From Sporosarcina sp. ACRSM (GTDB taxonomy: Bacteria; Bacillota; Bacilli; Bacillales_A; Planococcaceae): a stretch of 64,000 nt of DNA. Positions 41,556 to 48,994 of the stretch are shown piece after piece. Every line of letters starts with the position of its first letter. Position 1 is the first letter of the stretch. Below the pieces are notes generated by a model, which saw only the letters and a program-made list of their open reading frames with translations, was not told the DNA's origin and ran no database searches. Where the stretch lies: positions 248,001 to 312,000 of the forward strand of contig NZ_JAKRNU010000003.1 of the NCBI RefSeq assembly GCF_022346545.1, given 5' to 3'. The position numbers and the translations under genes were made by a program.

Positions 41556-41835
41556 AACTTTCAAAGCGGTGCTTCAGTGCTTAAAGAATCTTCCATACGC
41601 TCAAAGCGTCAACCAAGTGATCAAAGTATTTCCCTGCGCGCTCAAAGGACTTCTCCACGCGCTCAAAGTGTTATTCGAGTGATCAAAGCACTTCGGCCTC
41701 GCGCTCAAAACGCCTTCTAAGTGATCAAAGAATCTCCCCGTGCGCTCAAAGCGTCTCCCAAGCGATCAAAGTATGTCACCTCACGCTCAAAGATTATCTC
41801 CTCGCGCTCAAACTCTCCCTCAATACGCTCATTCC
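41556..41835 (+). repeat. Array 3: about 14 units, 20-22-nt period
   Basis: TCAAAG cores preceded by GCGC or GTGA recur at steps of 20, 21, 21, 20, 22, 20, 21, 20, 21, 21 and 21 nt. The words are the same as in array 1, but the two flavours alternate less strictly. It lies between two minus-strand genes, upstream of DegV and downstream of the dipeptidase, yet has the same + strand orientation as the other arrays. Confidence 0.88.
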
Positions 41836-41860
41836 CCCTAAAATCCCCCTCAAAACACTA

Positions 41861-41893
41861 AAAAACCGGATCCCCCCTAGGAGGAAATCCGGT
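41861..41893 (-). terminator. Terminator of the M20 dipeptidase gene
   Basis: On the minus strand ACCGGAT pairs with ATCCGGT and is followed by TTTTTT. Confidence 0.82.
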
Positions 41894-41900
41894 AAAAACT

Positions 41901-43298
41901 TTATTTTTTCAATTCATCTTTCGAAAACGCGGCGATTTCATAATAGTAGTCGCCGATGACGCGCAGTCCTTGGTCGAAGTTTTCCAAATGGAAGTGTTCG
42001 TTTGGTGCGTGGAAGTTTTCGGATGAGAGGCCGAAGCCCATTAAGACGACGGGCACTTCCAGGATTTCATCGAAGGCGGCGACAATTGGAATGGAGCCGC
42101 CCATGCGCGTGAATGCAGTTGGGACATTGTATACTTTTTCGTAAGAACGCCCGGCTGCTTGGATGGCAGGGTGCTCGAATGGTGTGATGAACGGTTTGCC
42201 TTTGTCGAATTCGGTGACGTTTACGGTGACACCGGCTGGTTTATGTTTTTCGATATGGGCTTTCAATTTTTCAATGATGACGTCAGGGTCTTGATCGGGG
42301 ACGAGACGGCAAGTTATTTTGGCGCCTGCTTCCGCTGGTAATACGGTTTTAAGGCCTTCGCCGGAAAATCCACCGAATACGCCGTTCACTTCCAATGTCG
42401 GGCGTGTCCATGTGCGTTCGAGATGGCTAAACCCTTTTTCACCGAAAAGCTCCGTCACGCCGATCTCTTCTTTTAACGCTTCTTCATCGAAATTCAGGGC
42501 TTTATAGGCTTCCCGTTCCTCGTCTGCTAAAGGACGGACATCATCATAAAATCCGTCGACGGTAATGGTGCCTTCCTGATTGTGGAAGGAGGCGAGGATT
42601 TCAGCAATCGCATGAATCGGGTTGGCGACGCCGCCTCCGAATAATCCCGAGTGCAGATCGCCTTTGGCACCTTGGACATCGATTTGAACGCCGCATAGTC
42701 CGCGCAATCCGTAGCAAACGGCAGGATGTCCTGGGCCATACATGCCGGTATCCGAGATGACGATGATGTCGGCTGCGAGCTTCTCTTTATTTGCTTCAAT
42801 ATATTTTTCTAGATGGGGGCTACCGATTTCTTCTTCTCCTTCGATGATGAATTTGACGTTCACCGGTAAACTGCCATTCTGTTTCATCAGTGCTTCAACC
42901 GCTTTGACATGCATGAACACTTGTCCTTTGTCGTCGCTCGCACCGCGTGCATACATTTTATTGTCCCGGATTTCGGGCTCGAATGGTCCGCTTTTCCATA
43001 AATGAAGCGGGTCAACAGGTTGCACGTCGTAATGGCCGTAGACGAGGATCGTCGGTTTGCCTTCCGCGTGGAGCCAATCGCCGTAAACGACAGGATGTCC
43101 ATCCGTTTCATCGATCGATAAGTTTTCGAGTCCGGCCGCTTGGAAAGCATTCAATAGCCATTCCGCCGCTTTTTGCATATCGTTTTTATGCTCAGATAAA
43201 GAACTGATACTTGGAATCCGGAGGAAATCTTTTAATTGTTCAAGATGTGTATCTCGTTGTTCTTGGAAGTACTTGTCCAATGTTTGTAAATGATCCAA
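41901..43298 (-). CDS. M20 family dipeptidase
   Basis: The 465-residue metallopeptidase has VYGHYDVQPVDP (metal His), RGASDDKGQ (bridging Asp), IIEGEEEIGS (catalytic Glu), SDTGM and the dimer-domain LHSGLFGG, ending in ENFHAPNE with a final metal His. This is the carnosinase-like dipeptidase subgroup (M20A/M20F). It should hydrolyse dipeptides in the cytoplasm. TTG at 43298 is preferred, with GAGGG 6 nt upstream; GTG at 43301 is too close to that site. Confidence 0.88.
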   Translation of the reverse strand: MDHLQTLDKYFQEQRDTHLEQLKDFLRIPSISSLSEHKNDMQKAAEWLLNAFQAAGLENLSIDETDGHPVVYGDWLHAEGKPTILVYGHYDVQPVDPLHLWKSGPFEPEIRDNKMYARGASDDKGQVFMHVKAVEALMKQNGSLPVNVKFIIEGEEEIGSPHLEKYIEANKEKLAADIIVISDTGMYGPGHPAVCYGLRGLCGVQIDVQGAKGDLHSGLFGGGVANPIHAIAEILASFHNQEGTITVDGFYDDVRPLADEEREAYKALNFDEEALKEEIGVTELFGEKGFSHLERTWTRPTLEVNGVFGGFSGEGLKTVLPAEAGAKITCRLVPDQDPDVIIEKLKAHIEKHKPAGVTVNVTEFDKGKPFITPFEHPAIQAAGRSYEKVYNVPTAFTRMGGSIPIVAAFDEILEVPVVLMGFGLSSENFHAPNEHFHLENFDQGLRVIGDYYYEIAAFSKDELKK

Positions 43299-43440
43299 CA
43301 CAATCCCTCTTTTCCGCATACTTTTTTTGAATAGCTTTAGTATAACAGAGTGGGTGATTCAGGAGGAAGTGTGAGGCAGACGTGAAGCAGTAAAATATGG
43401 TATGCTATTTGAAAAGTGAAACGATATGTTTTATTTACCT

Positions 43441-43512
43441 TGTAAAGCTTGAAAACCTAAACGGGTAATACATGTAATCTAAAGGCTTGGGCTTCTCGTC
43501 CTTGGCTTTACA
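43441..43512 (+). promoter_or_regulatory. Possible structured leader of the CNNM gene
   Basis: TGTAAAGC (43441-43448) can pair with GCTTTACA (43505-43512), enclosing ~56 nt that contain GTAATACATGTAAT and the AAGGCTTGGGC/GTCCTTGGC words. It lies about 40 nt before the start of a metal-transport-type gene. It does not match the Mg or Mn riboswitch patterns I know. Confidence 0.3.
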
Positions 43513-43553
43513 TATTTTAAATCGGAACAAACCGACATTGGGAGGAACCGCTT

Positions 43554-44792
43554 TTGTTTATCGCACTTGGATTTTTGCTGTTCATATCGTTTTTCCTATC
43601 TGGTAGTGAGACAGCGCTTACAGCAGTCAATCGGATGAAGGTCCAGTTACGTGCAGATCAGGGGGATAAAAAGGCCATTCGGCTATTGAATTTGATTTCG
43701 AAGCCGAGCCGGATGATCACGGCAATTTTGATCGGTAATAATATCGCCAATATTATGATGCCGACGATCGTTACGATCATTGCGTTGGACCATGGATGGA
43801 AAATCGGTGTTGCAACGGCGATTTTGACAGTGCTTATCATTCTGATTGGTGAAGTGTTGCCGAAAACGGTTGCCGCGACATTTTCAGAACAGGTCGCTTA
43901 TGCTGTCGCTCCGAGCATTTCACTTTTGGTGAAACTGCTAACGCCGTTGACCGTATTGCTTTCCTTGTTTACAAATATCTTCATCCGCATTATTTCAAAA
44001 GGGGCGGTGACAGAAGCCACCTTGACAAAGGATGATTTACGATCGATGGTGGATATTGCATCGGTAGAGGGGACGTTTGAGCAGGAAGAATCGAACCGTT
44101 TGAAAGAGGTGCTTGATTTTCCTGACAAGGACGTTTCTGACGTCTTGGAAACGCACCGGACCGATATTATCGGTTTACCGATCGAAGCAACCTATGAAGA
44201 AGTGCGCGATACGATTCTCGAGTATTCTTATACACGCTATCCGGTATATGACGAAAACATGGATACGATTATCGGAGTATTCTATTCGAAGAAGTTTATT
44301 GAATGGTCGATGAATCCACGGTTGAAACTTGGTGAATTGATTGACCGCAAACCGCTATACGTTGTGCAGTCCGCAAGTGTTGAAAAAGTATTCAAAATGA
44401 TGCTTGCCAAGAAAAAACATATGGCGATTGTCTTGGATGAATACGGAGGCACGCTTGGTGTTGTCACACATGAGGATATTATCGAAGAGATGATCGGACA
44501 AGATATTGAAGATGAAACGGATATCGATGAAGAAGTGCTCGTGTACGAAAAAACGGATAATATGCTCATTTGCCACGGTCGGTTAGAAATCGTTGATGCG
44601 ATGGAGCTTCTTGGCATTGAGCTGCCGACGGATAACGATACGCTCGGGGGCTTCGTGTTACAGGAGCTGGGCCATGTACCTGAAGAGGGCGAACGATTTA
44701 CATATGACCAACTGCTTGTTGAAATCGAGGAAATGGACCGTAGTCGTATCATCCGAATGATGATTACTGTGAAAGAGGAAGAAAGTGAATAG
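43554..44792 (+). CDS. CNNM/CorC (HlyC) family membrane protein
   Basis: The 412-residue product has an N-terminal DUF21 membrane domain (SFFLSGSETALTAVNRMK, NNIANIMMPT, GEVLPKTVAATFSEQ), two CBS domains (about 195-330) and a C-terminal CorC/HlyC domain (ETDNMLICHGRLEIVDAMELLGIELPTDNDTLGGFVLQELGHVP region). Family members are Mg2+ exporters or transport regulators. TTG at 43554 follows GGGAGG. It stands alone between the dipeptidase and the sigma factor. Confidence 0.88.
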   Translation: MFIALGFLLFISFFLSGSETALTAVNRMKVQLRADQGDKKAIRLLNLISKPSRMITAILIGNNIANIMMPTIVTIIALDHGWKIGVATAILTVLIILIGEVLPKTVAATFSEQVAYAVAPSISLLVKLLTPLTVLLSLFTNIFIRIISKGAVTEATLTKDDLRSMVDIASVEGTFEQEESNRLKEVLDFPDKDVSDVLETHRTDIIGLPIEATYEEVRDTILEYSYTRYPVYDENMDTIIGVFYSKKFIEWSMNPRLKLGELIDRKPLYVVQSASVEKVFKMMLAKKKHMAIVLDEYGGTLGVVTHEDIIEEMIGQDIEDETDIDEEVLVYEKTDNMLICHGRLEIVDAMELLGIELPTDNDTLGGFVLQELGHVPEEGERFTYDQLLVEIEEMDRSRIIRMMITVKEEESE

Positions 44793-44802
44793 AACAGAAC
44801 TG

Positions 44803-44837
44803 CCTTGGGACTGGTGTATCGTTCCAAGGTTTTTTTT
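44803..44837 (+). terminator. Terminator of the CNNM gene
   Basis: CCTTGGGA pairs with TTCCAAGG and is followed by TTTTTTTT. Confidence 0.83.
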
Positions 44838-44961
44838 CGCATATTGGCAAACATATTTCTTACCTTACATGTTTGTAAGTGAAGTGAAAGAGAATCCGAT
44901 GGTTTGAAAGGTGGGGATTGACGATAATGGAGTTAACAGTTAGAAAGCGGAGGGTTTTTCT

Positions 44962-45507
44962 ATGAAAATGAATTTAAATGGGTTGTACGAAGAATACGGC
45001 CGTTACATATATCATCTATGCTTGAAATTGACACGAAATAAAGACGAAGCGGAAGACTTGATGCAGGATGTTTGGCTGAAAGTTGTACGCAACAGTGGCC
45101 GTATGGATAATGTGGATCATATGAAAGCATGGTTGACGACAATTTGTATGAATACGTTCAGAGATCGTTATCGGAAAGACGTTAGAAGAAGCAAGCATGT
45201 CATGCATCAGCCGGAGACACTCGATGTCCCGATTCTCGACCTTGTCCCGAGTGACAACATGACACCGGCGGAGCTGCTTGAACAAAACGATATCCAAACA
45301 CTTGTCCAACGGAAAATCGGCGAGCTGGATGCGATTTATCGGACGACGATTGAATACTTCTATGTCTATCAATATTCCTTGATTGAAATCGCGGAAGTGA
45401 TGAAAGTGTCGATCGGCACAGTGAAGTCACGGCTGTTCCGTGCGAAGAAATATTTGAAAGAATTGATGATGGAAGATACTGCGGTACAGGAATATGTCAT
45501 TGCTTAA
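44962..45507 (+). CDS. ECF-type RNA polymerase sigma factor
   Basis: The 181-residue protein has sigma region 2 (LYEEYGRYIYHLCLKLTRNKDEAEDLMQDVWLKV, then KAWLTTICMNTFRDRYRKD) and region 4 (YRTTIEYFYVYQYSLIEIAEVMKVSIGTVKSRLFRAKKYLKE), and lacks region 3, as in ECF factors. It would direct polymerase to a small regulon, probably for an envelope signal. No anti-sigma gene follows, which is unusual; the next gene is a PLD protein after a repeat element. ATG at 44962 follows GCGGAGGG. Confidence 0.9.
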   Translation: MKMNLNGLYEEYGRYIYHLCLKLTRNKDEAEDLMQDVWLKVVRNSGRMDNVDHMKAWLTTICMNTFRDRYRKDVRRSKHVMHQPETLDVPILDLVPSDNMTPAELLEQNDIQTLVQRKIGELDAIYRTTIEYFYVYQYSLIEIAEVMKVSIGTVKSRLFRAKKYLKELMMEDTAVQEYVIA

Positions 45508-45513
45508 CACACA

Positions 45514-45630
45514 AAAGCGTAGGGCGCCTGCTAAGATGCGACAGGCATAAGACGGATTGGCTTAGAGGCGTTTTTTGCCTCGTAGCCGAGCAGGCTTATG
45601 ACCCGAGCATCTGGCGCCCGAAGACTAGAC
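45514..45630 (+). repeat. Structured element B, copy B
   Basis: GGGCGCC/GGCGCCC (45522-45528 with 45613-45619), AGATGC/GCATCT, CATAAG/CTTATG and GAGGC/GCCTC (45565-45581) build the same nested fold as copy A. Compared with copy A, the inner stem GTGGC/GCCAC has become GAGGC/GCCTC, and AGG/CCT has become AGA/TCT. Both changes preserve pairing. Confidence 0.75.
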
Positions 45631-45633
45631 GAC

Positions 45634-45665
45634 AAAAGCGCAGCCGTTCATGGCTGTGCTTTTAG
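45634..45665 (+). terminator. Terminator after the sigma factor and element B
   Basis: AAAAGCGCAGCC pairs with GGCTGTGCTTTT around GTTCAT. Confidence 0.85.
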
Positions 45666-45743
45666 TTTGCAAAAACACCGCAAAGGGAATATACCCACTA
45701 ACCTATTCACCTATGCAACATACATAGAAATGAGGAAAACGCT

Positions 45744-47204
45744 GTGGGAACAAAAAATGTGAAGCAAGGACGCAGTGTTCGTAAACGGATCCTTTTTGTG
45801 ATTCTTATTGTGTTCATACTGCTCTATATCGGCGTTATGCTTTGGCATACATACAAACCATTGCCCGATGGGATCTCTTATGCCGGGGATATCCATTGGA
45901 CAAATGATGTTGAACTGTTCACCGATCTGACCTATGCACAGGATCAGGAGGGGGAGGGCATGGTCCATGAATTAACGATTTTTGATGAAGTGAATGCCAT
46001 GATTGACCGTGCCGAACAATTTATCGTTCTCGATTTCTTTCTGTTCGATCATTATTATGATGAAAACCTTGATTTTCCTGACATTGTCGAAACGATGACT
46101 GCGAAACTTATAAAGAAAAAAGAGGATAATCCTGAGATGCCTATCATCTTTATCACAGATCCATTGAATAAAGGATATGGTTCCTACGAAACAAAGTGGT
46201 TCGGTATGTTGGAAGATGCGGGCATCGAAGTCGTTTACACGGATTTGGATCCCCTCCGTGATTCAACGCCTATCTATTCAGGTTTGTACCGGACTGTATT
46301 TCAATGGATGCATATTGAGAATAAAGGCTGGATTGCCAACGCGATGTCCAGTAAAGCGCCAAAGATGACACTTGCTTCTTACATGGCGTTGTTGAACGTC
46401 AAAGCGAATCATCGGAAAACGGTGATTACCGATCAGGAAGGGCTTGTCACATCATCGAATCCGCATAATGCCAGTGGCTTTCATGGCAATGTTGCATTGA
46501 AGGTGAAAGGTTCCATTTTGAACGATATGTTGGAGGCGGAAGAGGCGATTGTCCGTTATACGAACGGAGGGAAGCTGCCGCGAGTGAACGTTCCGGAACA
46601 GAGTGGCGGGGAATATGCAGTGCAATATTTAACGGAGAAAAAGATACTCCATGCCATGCTTGGGGACATTGCAAGAGCACAACAAGGAGACAACATTCGA
46701 ATAGGGATGTTTTTCATCGCAAAACGTGATGTCATCCATGCGTTGATCGATGCTGCCAACAGGGGAGTGGACGTCACCCTGATTCTCGATCCCAATGAAA
46801 ACTCATTCGGCCGTGAAAAATCCGGATTGCCGAACAGGCCTGTCGTTCAGGAAATGTTGGAAAAAACAGATGGGAAAATCAACGTCAAATGGTATAACAC
46901 GGTTATCGGGCAGTATCATACGAAACTGGTAGTGGTGCAGACCCATGACGGGACCTATATTTCGAACGGGTCCGCGAACCTGACGGAAAGAACGCTGGAT
47001 GATTACAATCTGGAGGCAAATTTGCGCGTCATCGCCTCCAACAACAGCAAGCTGGTCAAGGATATCGATGCGTATTTTAATAGACTATTGGATAATGAAG
47101 ATGCCCTTTATACACTACCTGTTGAAACTTATCAGGATACATTCACTTCTATCCAACATGGGATTTATACACTACAGAAACTCCTTAAACTGACGACTTA
47201 TTGA
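45744..47204 (+). CDS. Phospholipase D-family protein (cardiolipin-synthase-like)
   Basis: The 486-residue product has one N-terminal membrane helix (RILFVILIVFILLYIGVMLW) and two PLD domains. The first catalytic motif is intact (ANHRKTVITD, HxKxxxxD, with NPHNASGFHGN following). The second reads QYHTKLVVVQ, so its terminal Asp is Gln, followed by SNGSANLTERTLDDYNLE. Cardiolipin synthases have two full HKD motifs and usually two membrane helices, so this is a divergent relative that may still act on phospholipids at the membrane. GTG at 45744 follows TGAGGA. Confidence 0.82.
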   Translation: MGTKNVKQGRSVRKRILFVILIVFILLYIGVMLWHTYKPLPDGISYAGDIHWTNDVELFTDLTYAQDQEGEGMVHELTIFDEVNAMIDRAEQFIVLDFFLFDHYYDENLDFPDIVETMTAKLIKKKEDNPEMPIIFITDPLNKGYGSYETKWFGMLEDAGIEVVYTDLDPLRDSTPIYSGLYRTVFQWMHIENKGWIANAMSSKAPKMTLASYMALLNVKANHRKTVITDQEGLVTSSNPHNASGFHGNVALKVKGSILNDMLEAEEAIVRYTNGGKLPRVNVPEQSGGEYAVQYLTEKKILHAMLGDIARAQQGDNIRIGMFFIAKRDVIHALIDAANRGVDVTLILDPNENSFGREKSGLPNRPVVQEMLEKTDGKINVKWYNTVIGQYHTKLVVVQTHDGTYISNGSANLTERTLDDYNLEANLRVIASNNSKLVKDIDAYFNRLLDNEDALYTLPVETYQDTFTSIQHGIYTLQKLLKLTTY

Positions 47205-47312
47205 TGAGGTGAAGTTTCCATTCAATGATGTAAAGCCCGCTTGGCCAATGGCTATGCGGGCTATTGGCCAATTGTCGGCCTGCTGCAGTAGTACGTGCCT
47301 AGCATCGATTCT

Positions 47313-47498
47313 TTATTCGAAATCAGCTAGTTGCTTATTCAGTTGCGCGAGTTTTTCTTCCATTGCGGCAAGGCGGATCTCCGCTTTTTTGACAAAGCTG
47401 TCATTGCCGGTCGATTCAAGTTTTTCGATATCGCCTTGTAGATTGATATAATCCATTTTCAGTTCGGCGATGGCTGACTCCACTTGACGTTTTTCCAT
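47313..47498 (-). CDS. SE1832-type small coiled-coil protein
   Basis: The 61-residue, charged, wholly helical protein has heptad-like spacing (ESAIAELKMDYINLQGDIEKLE ... IRLAAMEEKLAQLNKQLADFE outline). It matches the small SE1832-like family of Bacillales; the function is unknown. ATG at 47498 follows GAGGTG. A possible hairpin AGCCCGC/GCGGGCT lies at 47231-47262, between this gene and the PLD gene. Confidence 0.7.
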   Translation of the reverse strand: MEKRQVESAIAELKMDYINLQGDIEKLESTGNDSFVKKAEIRLAAMEEKLAQLNKQLADFE

Positions 47499-47521
47499 AA
47501 GGGAACACCTCGGTTTTTACC

Positions 47522-48616
47522 CTAGTGTATCATATTGGAAGCTTCTTTTCCTGACCGGTCCAGTAGTCGGCTGCGTTTTGGATACTCTACAAAATAGCGG
47601 ATCGCCTCGCAAACGGCATCTCTCCCATCTCCGAGTCCTAGAGCTGTTTGACGTGCGATCGCTTTTTTGCGGAGCGGCTCATGCAGCAAAGGCTCCATGA
47701 TGGCGTTTAGTAAACTCGATTGTTTCACTTTGCGTCCAAGGCCTAGGTGGATAAACCCGTGCTGCTCTTTCGGAAATGCGAGTTCAGCCTCGAAGTCATT
47801 TTGTGCTAAAACGACGCATGGAATGCCCATCACTGCCACTTCATACGGCATATAGCCGGATGCACAAAGAATGACATCAGCGGATGCACATACTTCTGCG
47901 AAATTATGCGGATACTCCAAGATGGAAGTGTTTCTTCTTCCAAGAGCCATCATGCGCAAAGTGCTAATATCATGTGCATAATTTTCGCCGAGGAGAACCG
48001 TTACTTTCAACGGGATTTGGAGCTGCAACATATGCCGCAAAGCCCGGTATGATAAATTCCCGTCATCTTCATCCCCGAACGAAATGACTAAATGGGGAAG
48101 GGGATTTTGCTCCTGTTTCCGTAAGCCGATCTGTTTATAAGATAGGATCTCTTCATCGGCGATAAAACTGTCCAGCCCGACGACGTAATGTTCAGGCACT
48201 GGATCATTCGTTTCTGTATAAAGTGTCTGGAACACAAGGTCGGCACTTTTTCCACCGTCCCCAAAATCATCGAAATGGATGATGGATGGGACGATACCCC
48301 GTATTTTTTCCACTTCTTCCTCCACTGTGGAACCGCTATCGCGGAGGAGCAGGTCAGGCTTTATGTCTGTTAAGATTCGTAATAAGGAATGGCTGTTGCC
48401 AACTTCGATCTCTTTATAACCAGCGGGTGTCGGAGGGGAATCCTCTCCGCGTAAAAATAGGATGTCCATTTCTGTAGTCAACGTCTGTGCAATCATCGCA
48501 GCTCTGCGTGCCGGGTATGTCCCTTTTCCGTCCGAGCGGGAAATATAGATGGCGATTTTTTTCTTTTCATGTCCGACGATCGTAATCACCCTTTCTTGCA
48601 ACATTAAGTCCTTCAT
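47522..48616 (-). CDS. GT-B-fold glycosyltransferase/PseG-like protein
   Basis: The 364-residue product resembles PseG/SpsG-type nucleotide-sugar hydrolases or glycosyltransferases. An N-terminal Rossmann half starts KKIAIYISRSDGKGTYPARRAA and a C-terminal half has PHLVISFGDEDDGN, ASADVILCASGYMPYEVAVMGIPCVVLAQN, the nucleotide-binding patch. A role in making or attaching a surface sugar is possible but unsupported by neighbours. ATG at 48616 follows AGGGTGG; other starts lie nearby. Confidence 0.65.
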   Translation of the reverse strand: MKDLMLQERVITIVGHEKKKIAIYISRSDGKGTYPARRAAMIAQTLTTEMDILFLRGEDSPPTPAGYKEIEVGNSHSLLRILTDIKPDLLLRDSGSTVEEEVEKIRGIVPSIIHFDDFGDGGKSADLVFQTLYTETNDPVPEHYVVGLDSFIADEEILSYKQIGLRKQEQNPLPHLVISFGDEDDGNLSYRALRHMLQLQIPLKVTVLLGENYAHDISTLRMMALGRRNTSILEYPHNFAEVCASADVILCASGYMPYEVAVMGIPCVVLAQNDFEAELAFPKEQHGFIHLGLGRKVKQSSLLNAIMEPLLHEPLRKKAIARQTALGLGDGRDAVCEAIRYFVEYPKRSRLLDRSGKEASNMIH

Positions 48617-48739
48617 CTCTACCACCCTATGTACTAGAAAAGGTGAATATGCGGAAATCGCCTAGAGACATCCATTTTGTATGCCTTCAAGGTGGAGGGG
48701 AGATAATGCATTCACGGAACACAACAACATTCGAAGGAA

Positions 48740-48862
48740 AGTAGGCAATGTATGAATCAAAGCAAGCAATATTAAAAGAAGGTGGCAATGTTTCGATGCA
48801 ATAAAGCAACGTACCGCAAAAATATCGCAACGTACAAACAAAACAAAACAAAACAAAACAAT
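48740..48862 (+). repeat. Array 5: GCAA-type units about every 20-21 nt, plus a CAAAA microsatellite
   Basis: GCAATG/GCAACG cores occur near 48745, 48766, 48785, 48806 and 48827. The flanks are degenerate. It ends in about five copies of CAAAA (48835-48862). The surrounding 378-nt gap (48617-48994) otherwise shows only the antiporter promoter area. Confidence 0.6.
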
Positions 48863-48994
48863 GAACAGCCGCTATTAAATTACATAGTCTAAGAAGAATT
48901 CCAACCTCTAAAACCCGCTAGCCCTATCAAGTGGTTTGCATCAAACATTATGGTAAACTGGCAGTATTTCATATTTGGAAATGGAGTGATTCCA

